This document shows, one piece after another, positions 9,310 to 18,140 of a stretch of DNA of 64,000 nucleotides (position 1 is its first letter; every line of letters starts with the position of its first letter). The notes beneath the pieces were generated by a model, which worked only from the letters and a program-made list of their open reading frames with translations, ran no database searches and was not told the DNA's origin. Origin of the DNA: Streptomyces sp. MMG1121 (GTDB lineage: Bacteria; Actinomycetota; Actinomycetes; Streptomycetales; Streptomycetaceae); NCBI RefSeq assembly GCF_001280015.1, contig NZ_LGDV01000187.1, positions 1-64,000 on the forward strand. Direction: 5' to 3'. The position numbers and the translations under genes were made by a program.

Positions 9310-9604
9310 GGCACCGCTTCCCTCCGTGCTCCCTCAGCATCCCGTGCGGCACGACGGACGACAACCGCACACGCGATCGCCACCGGCCTGCGCAGAGCGA
9401 CCGCCGATGACTGCCCGGCGGCGACCTGCCAAGGTGGGCACCCACCCACTGATCGAGAAGCTGCTGCCGGCTGGCACAGCCAGCGCGGTCCGTCGCTCTC
9501 CGGAGTCAAAGACCTGCGGCAGGAGAGGCGAGCGGAGCCGTGGTGACGTTCCTGGGACGACTGGCGACAGCCGGCTTGCCTGCCGCCCGGCACACCGCCG
9601 CCCT

Positions 9605-9634
9605 CAGTCACTCGCAGTCGCTCACAGTCGCTCG
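9605..9634 (+). repeat. Three tandem 10-bp repeats
   Basis: CAGTCACTCG, CAGTCGCTCA and CAGTCGCTCG follow each other without gap, in the otherwise gene-free stretch 9310-9831 upstream of the divergent phosphatase gene. A regulatory role is possible but not shown. Confidence 0.5.
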
Positions 9635-9831
9635 CTACGACGACCTGCTCGCGCTCTCCTCCCACAGTCACGTCTTCTCTGAACTTCGCTGCGTGAGAAT
9701 GAGGCGCCGTTTCGTCTTGGCGCTATCGATGTGATGAGTGGACCGATCCGGAGTGGGCTCCCCTGCCTGGTGCCCGCACCGGCGTCGGACTAGGTTTGCG
9801 GTCGGCAACGGACGATCAAGCGGGGGAGCGC

Positions 9832-10413
9832 ATGGCGGAGTTGGGTGATCTTGTGCGGCTGTTCGGCCCGCCTCCGGCTCGTGAATCGTCTCCGGAGGAC
9901 TGGGCCGAAGTCGAGGACTATGTCGGCTCAGCACTGCCGTACGACTTCAAGGCGTTTCTGGACGCCTATGGCACGGGCGCGATCTGCGGCGAGCTGGTCG
10001 TCTTCCACCCGCGAGGTACCAGCCCGCTGCTCACTAGGATGCGGAAGGTCCACGAGTCGTTCGGCCAGTCGTGGCGGCGTGGCTCGGACGAGTATCCGTT
10101 CCGGTTCCACCCTGACCCGGGCGGCCTCATCTCCTGGGGATACGACTACTCGGGCGACGAGCACTTCTTTTGGCCGTGCGCCCAGCAGCCGGACCGCTGG
10201 AAGGTTGTCACCAACATCAACGGGGCCCACCCCGAGGTCTTCGACGGACCGTTCACCGACTTCGTACTCTCCTTCGTCAAGCGCCTGCGCGACGTGGATC
10301 CGTACCACGGCATCGATCCGGATGCCGTGGCGTTCCTTGAGCCGGAAGATCTGAACGAACTGGCAGCGCGTGGCGAGATCGGTCCAGTCAATCCGAGCTT
10401 CGAGCCGTTCTGA
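9832..10413 (+). CDS. SMI1/KNR4 family (SUKH) protein
   Basis: 193 residues from the ATG at 9832, with GGGGGAG 5 bases upstream. It shows the SUKH pattern: EDWAEVEDYVGSALPYDFKAF at the start, IDAYG-like FLDAYGTGAI next, then GGLISWGYDYSGDEHFFW and the C-terminal FTDFVLSFVKRL. SUKH proteins often serve as immunity proteins for polymorphic toxins or as regulators. No toxin gene is adjacent. The neighbour in convergent orientation is a small SLATT-like membrane protein. Confidence 0.85.
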   Translation: MAELGDLVRLFGPPPARESSPEDWAEVEDYVGSALPYDFKAFLDAYGTGAICGELVVFHPRGTSPLLTRMRKVHESFGQSWRRGSDEYPFRFHPDPGGLISWGYDYSGDEHFFWPCAQQPDRWKVVTNINGAHPEVFDGPFTDFVLSFVKRLRDVDPYHGIDPDAVAFLEPEDLNELAARGEIGPVNPSFEPF

Positions 10414-10522
10414 CCTGCTTGGGGGCGTTCTTTCGCGCTTGATCGAGCGACGGAGCGCTTCATGGATTTTCCATGGCCTGCCGTAAGCCTCACGGTTGAC
10501 GAGCGCAGGTGATCAGGCCTTA

Positions 10523-10966
10523 TCAGGCCTGCCTGCTCCCCGGCTCTGTCGCGCTCTCCAGCCCGCGACGGTAGGCGGCCCACGCCTGCAACTCGTCCCT
10601 AGCTGTCGCCTCTACTTCATTCAACAGGCGTTGACGAACCTCGTCGTTGCGATTCTCTTCGGGAACCAACTGGTAACGCTGGATGGCCAGACGCAGTCTT
10701 GTCCAGGCTTCTGCGGCGAGGACATAACGTTCCGTGTAGTTGAATACCTGACGGAATCCTCCGATAAAGACCGTGGCTCCGGCCACGGTAGCTGTGACAA
10801 CTGCGGGTGCCCCGACACCTGCGGCGACGACCGTGGCAGCCCCGGTGAACAGGGCCCCGAGCTCAGTCGCCCAGTGCCATCTGCGGGCACGCACACAGGT
10901 GCGCGCATACCAGGCCGAATCCGCGAGGGCCTGCGTGAGGAGTCGATCTTCGCCCGTTGACGACAT
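10523..10966 (-). CDS. DUF4231/SLATT-like two-helix membrane protein
   Basis: 147 residues. The ATG at 10966 is preferred because GAAGGAG lies upstream; an in-frame ATG at 10984 precedes it. Residues 35-75 form two adjacent membrane helices (ALFTGAATVVAAG and AVVTATVAGATVFIGGF), followed by a long amphipathic helical tail with NYTERYVLAAEAWTRL. That is the SLATT/DUF4231 architecture, whose members are proposed pore-forming effectors in nucleotide-signalled defence systems. No cyclase or nuclease partner is present here, so this may be a solitary gene with another role. Confidence 0.75.
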   Translation of the reverse strand: MSSTGEDRLLTQALADSAWYARTCVRARRWHWATELGALFTGAATVVAAGVGAPAVVTATVAGATVFIGGFRQVFNYTERYVLAAEAWTRLRLAIQRYQLVPEENRNDEVRQRLLNEVEATARDELQAWAAYRRGLESATEPGSRQA

Positions 10967-11026
10967 GGGTATCTCCTTCAGCATCGGAACATACGAGTCC
11001 TTGGCCGACCGTGTGGTCGCGTACTT

Positions 11027-11400
11027 CTAGCGGTACTGCCCGGTGGAAGGACACTCCATCGCCGCGTGAAACGCCCAGTCGCTCGCCCGTCGGCCGACGT
11101 TTGCGGCGCGGGCGATCCAGTCGCCGGCGGACGTCTTGTGCCACTGGACGGCGACCTGGCTGTGGACGCCGAGCACTCGGCGAGGAGGGCGGCGGGCAGA
11201 TCGGTGCCAAGGGTGAACAGGGTGGTGGGGCGGTCCCGCCGGGGCTGGATTCCGACCTTGTGGAGGCGCTGCCCGACTCGGTCATCACCGCGGGGTGTCC
11301 GGGAAGCCCACCGGGGACAGCCAGGGGACGTCGTCCGGTGTCTCGTGAAGCGTCGGGCGGCGTCGGACGTGCGCTGGCCGGCCGGGAGTTGTGACGAGGC
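11027..11400 (-). pseudogene. Tyrosine-type integrase/recombinase remnant, C-terminal part
   Basis: Across two frames the minus strand reads DDVPWLSPVGFPDTPR, then RLHKVGIQPRRDRPTTLFTLG and TDLPAALLAE. It continues in another frame as LGVHSQVAVQWHKTSAGDW and ends DWAFHAAMECPSTGQYR with TAG at 11027-11029. This matches the C-terminus of Streptomyces site-specific integrases. At least two frameshifts and the loss of the N-terminus show it is dead. No att site could be paired with it. Confidence 0.65.
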
Positions 11401-11612
11401 GCTCGGCGGTGTGTTGCCCGAAGGCGTTCGGCTTCGGTCCGCAGGTCCACAGATCCACAGGTCCGGCTGGCCGTAGATCTGTGAACTGGCGACCTGTGGA
11501 TTCACACCCGCCTGATGCAATTCCCGAGGAATGGCGTAGTGGTGGCGGTGTTGGAGGGCTTCGGCGATGGTCCCGTCGCCGCCGCGCGGCCGGCCCTGAG
11601 GGCAAGGGTCCG

Positions 11613-12161
11613 TCACATCGGGAGCGAGAGCAGGCGCACCGGGCCTGAGGGCCAGTGAGCGTTGTCGCGGAGGGGTGTCACCATGGTCCGCAGCGGCATG
11701 ACGACGACGCGGGCCTCGGGTTGTTCGACGAGTACGTCCTCGTCCAGCAGGTGCCATCCGAGGCACTGGTACAGGGGCACGAGAGGAGGCCGGCAGAACA
11801 AGAGTGCGTGCTGAGGGCCCATGGCGCGGGCGTTCTCCAACGCGGCTGTGACAACGAGCCGTGCCAGTCCCCGGCCTCGCAGGTCGGGTGCGACGGCCAC
11901 CCCGCCGACACCCACCACCTGAGTCTCGGCCTCGCCGATCACGACGGGCAGTCGCAACAGGCCGGCATGTGCCACGAGCCGGCTGCCGCGTCTGATCCCG
12001 ACGTGTTCTTCTTTGGGCAGCCACGTCAAACCGGCCGCCGCCACACCGAAGGGATCATCGCCGTCGCCGAGGATCTCGTCCTGCTCCGCTTTCGTGTATC
12101 GCGGGAGCCGCACCACAGTTGGTATCGCAGAGTATGGGTTCTCAGTCATCCCCCCTATCAT
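11613..12161 (-). CDS. GNAT family N-acetyltransferase
   Basis: 182 residues from the ATG at 12159-12161, which has GGAGAG 5 bases upstream; a second ATG at 12149 is directly preceded by GGGGGG and is an alternative. The acetyl-CoA binding motif is clear: VGGVAVAPDLRGRGLARLVV, with R/Q-x-x-G-x-G/A, then ENARAMGPQHALLFC and LYQCLGWHLLDEDVLV. The substrate is unknown; the family acetylates amines on small molecules or proteins. It stands alone between an integrase remnant and an RNA-ligase-like remnant. Confidence 0.87.
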   Translation of the reverse strand: MIGGMTENPYSAIPTVVRLPRYTKAEQDEILGDGDDPFGVAAAGLTWLPKEEHVGIRRGSRLVAHAGLLRLPVVIGEAETQVVGVGGVAVAPDLRGRGLARLVVTAALENARAMGPQHALLFCRPPLVPLYQCLGWHLLDEDVLVEQPEARVVVMPLRTMVTPLRDNAHWPSGPVRLLSLPM

Positions 12162-12308
12162 GATCTCTCCGCCGGGCACTGGCCAGGACATCCCTTCCAG
12201 CCGGTCTGCGCCATCCTGTGAGAGGGGCTCGTCTCCCCCGGCAGGTGCGAGGTCGGTCTCCGGTGGCGTCCCGGGCCGCGTCCCGCACCTGGACGACGGC
12301 AAGCCGGG

Positions 12309-12480
12309 GTGAACCATCCGCGGGCGTCGGCCGACCCTGCCCCACCGGCTCGCCGCCCAGTACCGGTACGCGCCGTCCGCAACACGATCCGCAGCGCCAT
12401 CGACGACGTCCTCCACGAAGTCCCCGAGAAAGCCGACGGGTTCACCCCGTACGTCTCCCTCGCTACATCCCGAGCGCCAG
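12309..12480 (+). pseudogene. Possible 2'-5' RNA ligase-like fragment
   Basis: The plus frame contains AVRNTIRSAIDDVLHEVPEK followed by ADGFTPYVSLAT. This resembles the segment around the second H-x-S/T motif of 2'-5' RNA ligase-like proteins, in which the His has become Tyr (PYVSLA for PHVSLA). The flanking sequence does not continue the family. It is a remnant if real. The remaining part of 12162-12896 shows nothing I can support. Confidence 0.35.
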
Positions 12481-12896
12481 CCCAGCTGCACCCGTCAGCC
12501 ATGCCCTCGGCGAGTTCGAGTGCGCCCCAGCACGCACCCGGAAGACACCCCTCCCGCACCGACGACGCCGCGCCCGGTCGGCTGCACACGAAGAGGCGGG
12601 CCGCCCGCACCAGAAGTGGCCCGTCAGCAGATCGCCTCCCCTGCGTAACACCAACGCCGCCCAGGCAGGGGTCGCCCAGGGCAACACCTTCCTGAACACC
12701 GCGCTCCGATGACACACAACACCGTGTGCCCCGCCCACGCCCAAGTCGGCGTCCAGCTCGTCCTCATCGGAGTTGGGCCGGCCCGCGTACCGGGTTGTGA
12801 TCGATCCGGGCGAGTACGGCCCGTGCCCGAAACGACTGCGGCAGCGGTTCGAGGTGCGAGGGGTGAGCCGGGGTCCGCCCGGCTCGTGAGAGCGGA

Positions 12897-13133
12897 TTAC
12901 CGAGCGGTGGCGGAACCCATGACCAGGACGGCGCGCCGCCTGCTCATCGCCCGGCCCAGGGTGGCCATCACACTGTTGCGCCGACCGGAGACCGTAATGG
13001 GCGGCGGCGTGCGGCGGTCGAGTGCCTTCAGGGCCGCCGCCACGACCTCCTGGGGCGTCTGGCGCTTGGTGCCGCCGCTGTACCGGGTTGGTGCCGTAGG
13101 GCCAAAGGCTGCCGGAGCGGGCACACTCTGCAT
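12897..13133 (-). pseudogene. SDR oxidoreductase C-terminal remnant
   Basis: A 78-codon minus frame contains TPQEVVAAALKALDRRTPPP followed by GRRNSVMATLGRAMSRR, the typical C-terminus of classical short-chain dehydrogenases of the YpgQ/DltE type. The Rossmann and catalytic portions are absent, so it is a truncated leftover. Confidence 0.6.
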
Positions 13134-13200
13134 CGCGGCATTGCCGACGACGGAGGGTCCACACGTTCCTGAGACAGCGAAACCGGATCGAAGGTTGGAA

Positions 13201-14175
13201 TCAGGAGTCCGACGGGGCCTTGTAAAGCCGTACCGTGGCAGCGACTTTCCTCAGTGTCGCGTCCGGTACCTCGCCGGACACGTTCTTGGCACCGAAGAAC
13301 GACCAGGAGACCAGGTCCCCTGCGGAGTTCTTGAAGGCGAAGACCCAGGCCTTGCCGTCCGATGCGCACTTCTTCGACTTCTTCACACCCACGGACCAGG
13401 CCGTTCCCAGGCTGCCCCTGAGACCGGAGTTCGTGGTGAACTCCTCGACGGTACCGGACTTCACCTTTGTCTTGTCCGGTTGGGCGTACGCCCCGTACAC
13501 CCAGGTCTCCGGGTCGGAGCCCGCAATCTCCTGAGTGGTTTTGTAACCGTTGTTGCCCCTCGTGCCCAGCTGGGCCAGTGGTGTGTCCTCCAGCGTGCCG
13601 TCCCGGTCGTCGTCCGAGGAACACCACTTCTTCTGCAGCATCGCGACATTGCGGATCGCGATGAGGGGTTTGTCGTCCGGGTCCCCGTCCTTGGCGACGT
13701 AGCTGACCCAGTCGGCGGGCTGGACCTCCCATTGGGGCGGGACGTCGAACGCGATTCCCTGGGTCGGGTTCGTGAGGACCTTCCAGCCCTTGATCGTGGC
13801 GGTCCGGGTGTCGGGCCCCCTGGGATCGGTGGAACTCTGCGACGGCGAGGCGGTGTTGGTCGGCTTCGGGTCGGGCCCGTCGTGCTTGTGGTCGCCGAGC
13901 ACCAGGAATCCGGTGACGCCCGCGGCAAGCACGACGGCCGCCGCGGCGACGACGGCGACGACGCTGGTCCGGTTCCGGCCGCCGCCCGTCGGCGGAGGCA
14001 CGGGCCCGCCGGCAGCCGGCTGCGTGGGCGATTGCACCTGCCAGGGCTGAGGCTGCTGGTAGGGGTTCGGCTGGAACGGGCCGGGTCCGGGCTGCAGGTA
14101 CGGATTCGGCTGGTGTCCGACCTGGGGCTGCTGCGGGTTCTGATCGCCCCTGAACTGCTGCTCTCCTGGCCACAT
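13201..14175 (-). CDS. Single-pass membrane protein with Pro/Gln-rich cytoplasmic N-terminus
   Basis: 324 residues from the ATG at 14173-14175. Residues 1-68 are a Q/P/N-rich disordered region (repeats of NPYLQPG and NPYQQPQ). Residues 70-95 are a membrane helix (VVAVVAAAAVVLAAGVTGFL), followed by a Thr/Ser-rich linker and an extracellular domain with repeated W and C residues (QWEVQPADWVSYV, KKWCSSDDD, KKCASDGKAWVF). This layout is common in actinomycete membrane-anchored proteins of unknown function. A sensor or wall-binding role is possible; nothing in the neighbourhood defines it. Confidence 0.87.
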   Translation of the reverse strand: MWPGEQQFRGDQNPQQPQVGHQPNPYLQPGPGPFQPNPYQQPQPWQVQSPTQPAAGGPVPPPTGGGRNRTSVVAVVAAAAVVLAAGVTGFLVLGDHKHDGPDPKPTNTASPSQSSTDPRGPDTRTATIKGWKVLTNPTQGIAFDVPPQWEVQPADWVSYVAKDGDPDDKPLIAIRNVAMLQKKWCSSDDDRDGTLEDTPLAQLGTRGNNGYKTTQEIAGSDPETWVYGAYAQPDKTKVKSGTVEEFTTNSGLRGSLGTAWSVGVKKSKKCASDGKAWVFAFKNSAGDLVSWSFFGAKNVSGEVPDATLRKVAATVRLYKAPSDS

Positions 14176-14753
14176 GTGCCGTAACGATACGGCGGCCGCC
14201 TTCCGGAGCGCGACCGAGGGGTGATCCGGAACGGTAGTCGTTCTGGGTCGTCATACTGTGCGCAGCTGAACTCGCAGCGTACGCGGGGAAGTTGGCGTTG
14301 CAGGCACAGGAGGCCATGCGCCTGGAACCCGACCCCGGCTTCCTGTCGATCGTTCGGAGCTACCTCAACGGTCACGTCGACAGTGCGCCACGGCCGTGAC
14401 TCGCGCCGTTATGACCGTGGGCACCGTGCGGCTGGTGACTCGTATCGGCGCGGCGGTACGGACCGCGGGGCGAACCGCGCCCGTCGGTCCCCGGGACCCG
14501 GAGCGGCCGAGCGGGCGGATCCTCGCCGCGCACCAGCCGTTTCAGGGCGCGAGTGGCCACTGATCCTTGCGAGCCAGACTCCAGTGCACCCGCCCTGCCC
14601 CGGGCACGCTCCGGCACGGTGCAGGCGGGCGGAGTACCACCGGGCGGGCCCGTTACGCTTGGGCTCTCCGACGACTGGTCGCCCGCCGCCCGGCGGGGGG
14701 GTACGGCGCTCGTGCGGCTGCCCCGGACCACCATTCCCAAGGACGGCAACCGA
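14176..14753. other. Gap without a supported gene
   Basis: The only protein-like stretch is a plus-strand frame ending at the TGA at 14398-14400 that reads ELAAYAGKLALQAQEAMRLE then DPGFLSIVRSYLNGHV. It has no start codon with a ribosome site and may be the end of a lost gene. The remainder is presumably the promoter region for the phosphodiesterase gene that follows. Confidence 0.3.
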
Positions 14754-15449
14754 GTGTCTTTCTTCACCATCGGCCACCGCGGTGTCATGGCCGCCGAGCC
14801 GGAGAACACCCTGCGCTCCTTCCTGCGGGCCGAACGCGAGGGACTGGACGGCATCGAACTGGACCTGCACCTGAGCAGGGACGGCGAACTGGTCGTCATG
14901 CACGACGAAACCCTGGACCGCACCACGGACGGCTCCGGTCCCATCGCGGACCAGGAGTTGCGGCAGCTCAAGAAGCTCGACGCCGGCCTCGGCGAGCACA
15001 TCCCCACGTTCGGTGAGGTACTGGACGCCGTCGGGCCGACGCTGCCGATCCAGGCGGAGATCAAGGACGTGGCCGCCGCCCGGTCGCTGGCCGGCGTACT
15101 CACCGACCGCGACCTGCTGGACCGTGTCTCGGTGCTGTCGTTCCACGACGCGGCGCTGATCGAGATCCACAACCTGCTGCCGCAGGCCCGCACCGTGCTG
15201 GTGGCAGGCCCCAGCGCGCACCGTGACACCTTCGTCGGCCGCGCTCAGAAGGTCGGTTCCACCCTGGTCAGCGTGGAGCTGCGCCAGCTGAACCGGGCCA
15301 TCGTGGACAAGTGCGGCGCCGCCGGCATCGACGTGATGGCCTGGACCGTCAACGACGAGCGCGACCTGGAGCTGGCCCGGACACTCGGCCTGGTGGGCTG
15401 CGTGACCGACCAGCCCGGTATGAAGCGGCTGGTCGAAGCCACGGCCTGA
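14754..15449 (+). CDS. Glycerophosphodiester phosphodiesterase
   Basis: 231 residues from the GTG at 14754, with AAGGA upstream; although the frame is open from 14553, the domain begins at this GTG. The TIM-barrel signatures are complete: IGHRGVMAAEPENTLRSF (catalytic His and the HRG-x-x-x-x-PENT motif), IELDLHLSRDGELVVMHDET (metal-binding E-x-D and the second catalytic His) and WTVND near the end. It hydrolyses glycerophosphodiesters to glycerol-3-phosphate and an alcohol. There is no signal peptide, so it is cytoplasmic, probably for phospholipid turnover. Confidence 0.95.
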   Translation: MSFFTIGHRGVMAAEPENTLRSFLRAEREGLDGIELDLHLSRDGELVVMHDETLDRTTDGSGPIADQELRQLKKLDAGLGEHIPTFGEVLDAVGPTLPIQAEIKDVAAARSLAGVLTDRDLLDRVSVLSFHDAALIEIHNLLPQARTVLVAGPSAHRDTFVGRAQKVGSTLVSVELRQLNRAIVDKCGAAGIDVMAWTVNDERDLELARTLGLVGCVTDQPGMKRLVEATA

Positions 15450-15660
15450 CCTCAGGGGTCCAGGACCGAACCGGCCGCCCATGCGGTCGGACGAGACCAT
15501 GAATCCGACCCACTGGTTCCCCGGTTCCGACGCCGTCGAGCACGGTGCGACCGGCACAGTCCCCGGGCCCCGTACTCAATCGGAAAGGCGGGCCGCCCCC
15601 GTACCAGGATGCTGTGTTCCGGTGCATCGCCCTGGCGGCTCGAGCAGCAGGGGTCAGGGG

Positions 15661-16185
15661 TCATGGGTGGATGCCGGCCGCGGAGGGGGTCGCGGACCGT
15701 GCCGGGTGAGTCGACGGCTCCACCGTGCGCGTGCGTGAGGTGGGGGCCGAGCGCTGGGGTTGTGTCGGGGTTGCCGAGGTGGCGGAGGAGGGCGAGGCGG
15801 TCGTCGCCGGGGGGCGGGTGGGAACGGTCGTCGTCGTACCCGTCGAGGGGCGGGCGCTGGGACGAGGGGTGATGCTCACGGCAGCCGACTCGGCCGGGGT
15901 CGGCAGGGCCGTGGGGCTGCTCGCCGGAGGCGGAGCGAGGGGGACCGTCGGGGCGGCAGGGTCTTGGTGGGTGGTACGCAGCAGCGGTACGGCGAGGAGG
16001 GCGGCGACCGCGCAGGTCGCGCCGGCTCCGACGGCAGCGCGCAGGATGCGACGGCGGGCCGCGCCACGGCGGACCTCCTCGTACCGGCCTGGGGGTGGTG
16101 CCAGGTGCTCGGAGGGCGGCCGCATGATGACGGCGAGGGGGTCGTCGGGTTCGAAGTCCGGACCGTCGTCATTGTATGTGATCAA
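15661..16185 (-). CDS. Membrane partner (anti-sigma-like) of the upstream ECF sigma factor
   Basis: 174 residues from the ATG at 16183-16185, overlapping the end of the sigma gene by 17 bases. Residues 1-45 are cytoplasmic (PDDPLAVIMRPPSEHL, RRGAARRRI). A single membrane helix spans about 48-68 (AAVGAGATCAVAALLAVPLL), followed by a Pro/Thr/Ser-rich external tail of about 100 residues. No zinc anti-sigma H-x-x-x-C-x-x-C motif is visible, so classing it as an anti-sigma factor rests on position and topology only. Confidence 0.75.
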   Translation of the reverse strand: MITYNDDGPDFEPDDPLAVIMRPPSEHLAPPPGRYEEVRRGAARRRILRAAVGAGATCAVAALLAVPLLRTTHQDPAAPTVPLAPPPASSPTALPTPAESAAVSITPRPSARPSTGTTTTVPTRPPATTASPSSATSATPTQPQRSAPTSRTRTVEPSTHPARSATPSAAGIHP

Positions 16186-16660
16186 GGCTTCTCCTCAGGT
16201 GGGCGCGGAGCAGTTCGCGGGCCGCGTGCAGGTCGGCCTTGACGGTTCCTTCCTTGCGCCCGGTCAGCACGGCCACCTCCCGGATCGGCATGTCAGCGTA
16301 GTAGTGCAGGAGGATCGGTATGCGCAGCCGTTCGGGGAGTGCCTGGACGAGCAGGCGGACCGAGGGGTCGGTCTGCTCGGTGGGCGGGCGGACGGACGCC
16401 TCCACGGTGACGCGCTGCACCGCCTTGCGCTCGCGCTCCAGCTTGCGCCAGTGGTCCCGGACGATGTTGGCGGCCGTGACGTAGAGGAAGCCCCGGGGTT
16501 CCGATACGGACGTCCAGCGGGCCCAGAGGCGGGTGAACGCCTCCGAGGCGATCTCGTGGGCGGTCTCGTCGTCGTCGACCAGGCGGCGGCACCAGCCGGC
16601 CAGGCGCGGGTAGAGAGCGGCGAACAGCTCTGCTGCCGCCTTCTCGCGGGACCGTTTCAA
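16169..16660 (-). CDS. ECF-type RNA polymerase sigma factor
   Basis: 163 residues. The best start is the TTG at 16658-16660 with GGAGAG just upstream; no ATG or GTG in this frame precedes it. Region 2 is seen as AAALFAAL-like AELFAALYPRL, HEIASEAFTRLWARW and PRGFLYVTAANIVRDHWR. Region 4 is ALPERLRIPILLHYYADMPI followed by REVAVLTGRKEGTVKADLHA, the recognition helix. It directs RNA polymerase to alternative promoters and is probably held by the overlapping downstream membrane protein. It lies 121 bases after the sortase gene in the same direction. Confidence 0.92.
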   Translation of the reverse strand: MKRSREKAAAELFAALYPRLAGWCRRLVDDDETAHEIASEAFTRLWARWTSVSEPRGFLYVTAANIVRDHWRKLERERKAVQRVTVEASVRPPTEQTDPSVRLLVQALPERLRIPILLHYYADMPIREVAVLTGRKEGTVKADLHAARELLRAHLRRSLDHIQ

Positions 16661-16781
16661 CGCTCTCCATGGGGGGTGAGGGCACTCGTCGCGCCCGGGG
16701 CGCGGACGGGCACCCGTGGGAAAGACCCCGGACCGACGGTGTACGTTCCATCGGCCCGGGATCGGGGCGGGCGGCGGCCGG

Positions 16782-17402
16782 TCAGTGGCTCGCGGTGCTC
16801 AACGCGGCGAAGACGATCACGTTGTCGAGATAGCCGTCGCCAGTACGGGGTCCGCCGCACGTGATGAGCCGCAGCTCCGGCCGGTCGACGTCGCCGTAGA
16901 CCGCCTTGGTCGGAAAGTCGGCCTTGGCGACGGTCCGTACGGAGGTGACGGTGAACTCGGCCGACCTGCCGTTCTCCAGGCGCACCGTGATCCCGTCACC
17001 CCGGCGCAGCCGGTCGAGGTGACGGAAGACGCCGTCCCCGTAGCTGCCGACCGTGACATGGCCGAGGATCACCGACGGACCCATCTGACCCGGCGTCGGG
17101 GACTGCTGGTACCAGCCCGCTTGGTCGTGCGCGGTGATCGGGGGCACCTGCACGCTGCCGTCCTGCGCCAGCCCGAGTGGCATGACTGGGGTGTCGACGC
17201 CGATCTCGGGGATCCGCAGCCGCGCCGGGTCCGAACGGCCCAGCGCGTGCGGCGCGTTCGCCGGGTCCGCGGAGGACCGGGCGGGCGCGTCCGTGCCGCC
17301 GGGGCGGGTGAGCGCCGCTCCGTCGCCGCCGTGGCCGGCGCAGCTCACGAGCAGCGAGGCCAGTGCCGCGGTGACGAGCGCGCGCCTGGAGAGGTGGGTC
17401 AT
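16782..17402 (-). CDS. Class F/E-like sortase
   Basis: 206 residues from the ATG at 17400-17402, overlapping the stop of the preceding gene. An N-terminal signal segment ends in LLVSCAG, so it may be a lipoprotein or anchored helix. The sortase core has RIPEIGVDTPVMPLG, the catalytic His in VILGHVTVG, and the catalytic Cys in LRLITCGGP, with a downstream GYLDNVIVFA strand; the arginine expected after the Cys is in this segment. Sortases join surface proteins to the wall through a threonine-containing sorting signal. The gene just upstream encodes a plausible substrate. Confidence 0.92.
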   Translation of the reverse strand: MTHLSRRALVTAALASLLVSCAGHGGDGAALTRPGGTDAPARSSADPANAPHALGRSDPARLRIPEIGVDTPVMPLGLAQDGSVQVPPITAHDQAGWYQQSPTPGQMGPSVILGHVTVGSYGDGVFRHLDRLRRGDGITVRLENGRSAEFTVTSVRTVAKADFPTKAVYGDVDRPELRLITCGGPRTGDGYLDNVIVFAALSTASH

Positions 17403-17800
17403 GCCCCGGTCGCCCGTCGGCGGCGTACGAGGAAGACCGCCGCGCCGGCCACCGCGAGGCCGCCGGCCGCACCACCGCCGATCAGCACGCCGTCCGAGCC
17501 GGAGCCGTCGGAGCCGGTGGTCACACCGGTGTTGGGGGCGCCGCTCGGCACGGCACCGACCTGGCCGCGCCCCTCACTCGGCGCGGCGGTCGGCACGGGG
17601 GTGGCCGCCCGGCTCGGCGCCCGGGTCGGGGCCGCACTCGGCTCCGCACTGGCCGGCGCGCTCGGCCGGGCCGACGGGCCGGAGGTGGCGGAGGGACGGG
17701 CGGTCGGGGACGCGCTCGCCCCATGGGCGAACGCGGGCACCGTGCTCGCCAGCACGGCGACGCACGCGGCTGCCGTGGCGCTGAGGACTGTTCGGCGCAT
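17399..17800 (-). CDS. Pro/Ser/Ala-rich surface protein, likely sortase substrate
   Basis: 133 residues from the ATG at 17798-17800; a longer frame begins at 17887 without a ribosome site. There is a signal peptide (cut near AFA-HG), then about 60 residues of repeated PSA/RPSA stalk. GAPNTGVTT follows as a sorting-like motif, then a glycine-rich membrane helix (GGGAAGGLAVAGAAVFLV) and RRRR at the end. The stop overlaps the sortase start, so the two are translationally coupled. The exact recognition sequence of this sortase is not known, so the substrate call is an inference. Confidence 0.82.
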   Translation of the reverse strand: MRRTVLSATAAACVAVLASTVPAFAHGASASPTARPSATSGPSARPSAPASAEPSAAPTRAPSRAATPVPTAAPSEGRGQVGAVPSGAPNTGVTTGSDGSGSDGVLIGGGAAGGLAVAGAAVFLVRRRRATGA

Positions 17801-18140
17801 GAATCGCTCTCTTTCGTCGGCCGGCCCGGCGGGTGGCCGGGCGGTCTGCGTGACGGATCGAGCGGAGAGACGAGACAGACTCAGCACAGGTTGTAAAGGG
17901 TTGGCAAAGCCATGCGAGGTCCGGGCTGTGGAGCATGGTCAGTCCCCGGGCAGGCACATGCCGGTTGCGGGCCGGTCACCGCAGGGCGTTCGCCACGCCA
18001 GGACAGCGCCCACTCGATCGCGGGACGGTGACAGCCGGACGCCCGCACCGTCCCCGCAGGCGGTGTCCCGGCGGGTCGGCCGGAGTCACGGCACCGGGCT
18101 TGGCCGAGCGGGTCCGGCGGGTGGGCTCGCCGAGCGGCGT
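17801..18140. other. Intergenic stretch, no gene seen
   Basis: This 340-base region separates the surface-protein gene (transcribed leftward) from the end of the FAD monooxygenase gene, also leftward. It should hold the promoter of the sortase locus. I see no convincing open frame or hairpin. Confidence 0.4.

Noticed and set aside
13201..14175. A sugar-binding or penicillin-binding function for the membrane-anchored protein
   Set aside because: No catalytic motif exists; the Pro/Gln-rich N-terminus and single helix do not define a family.
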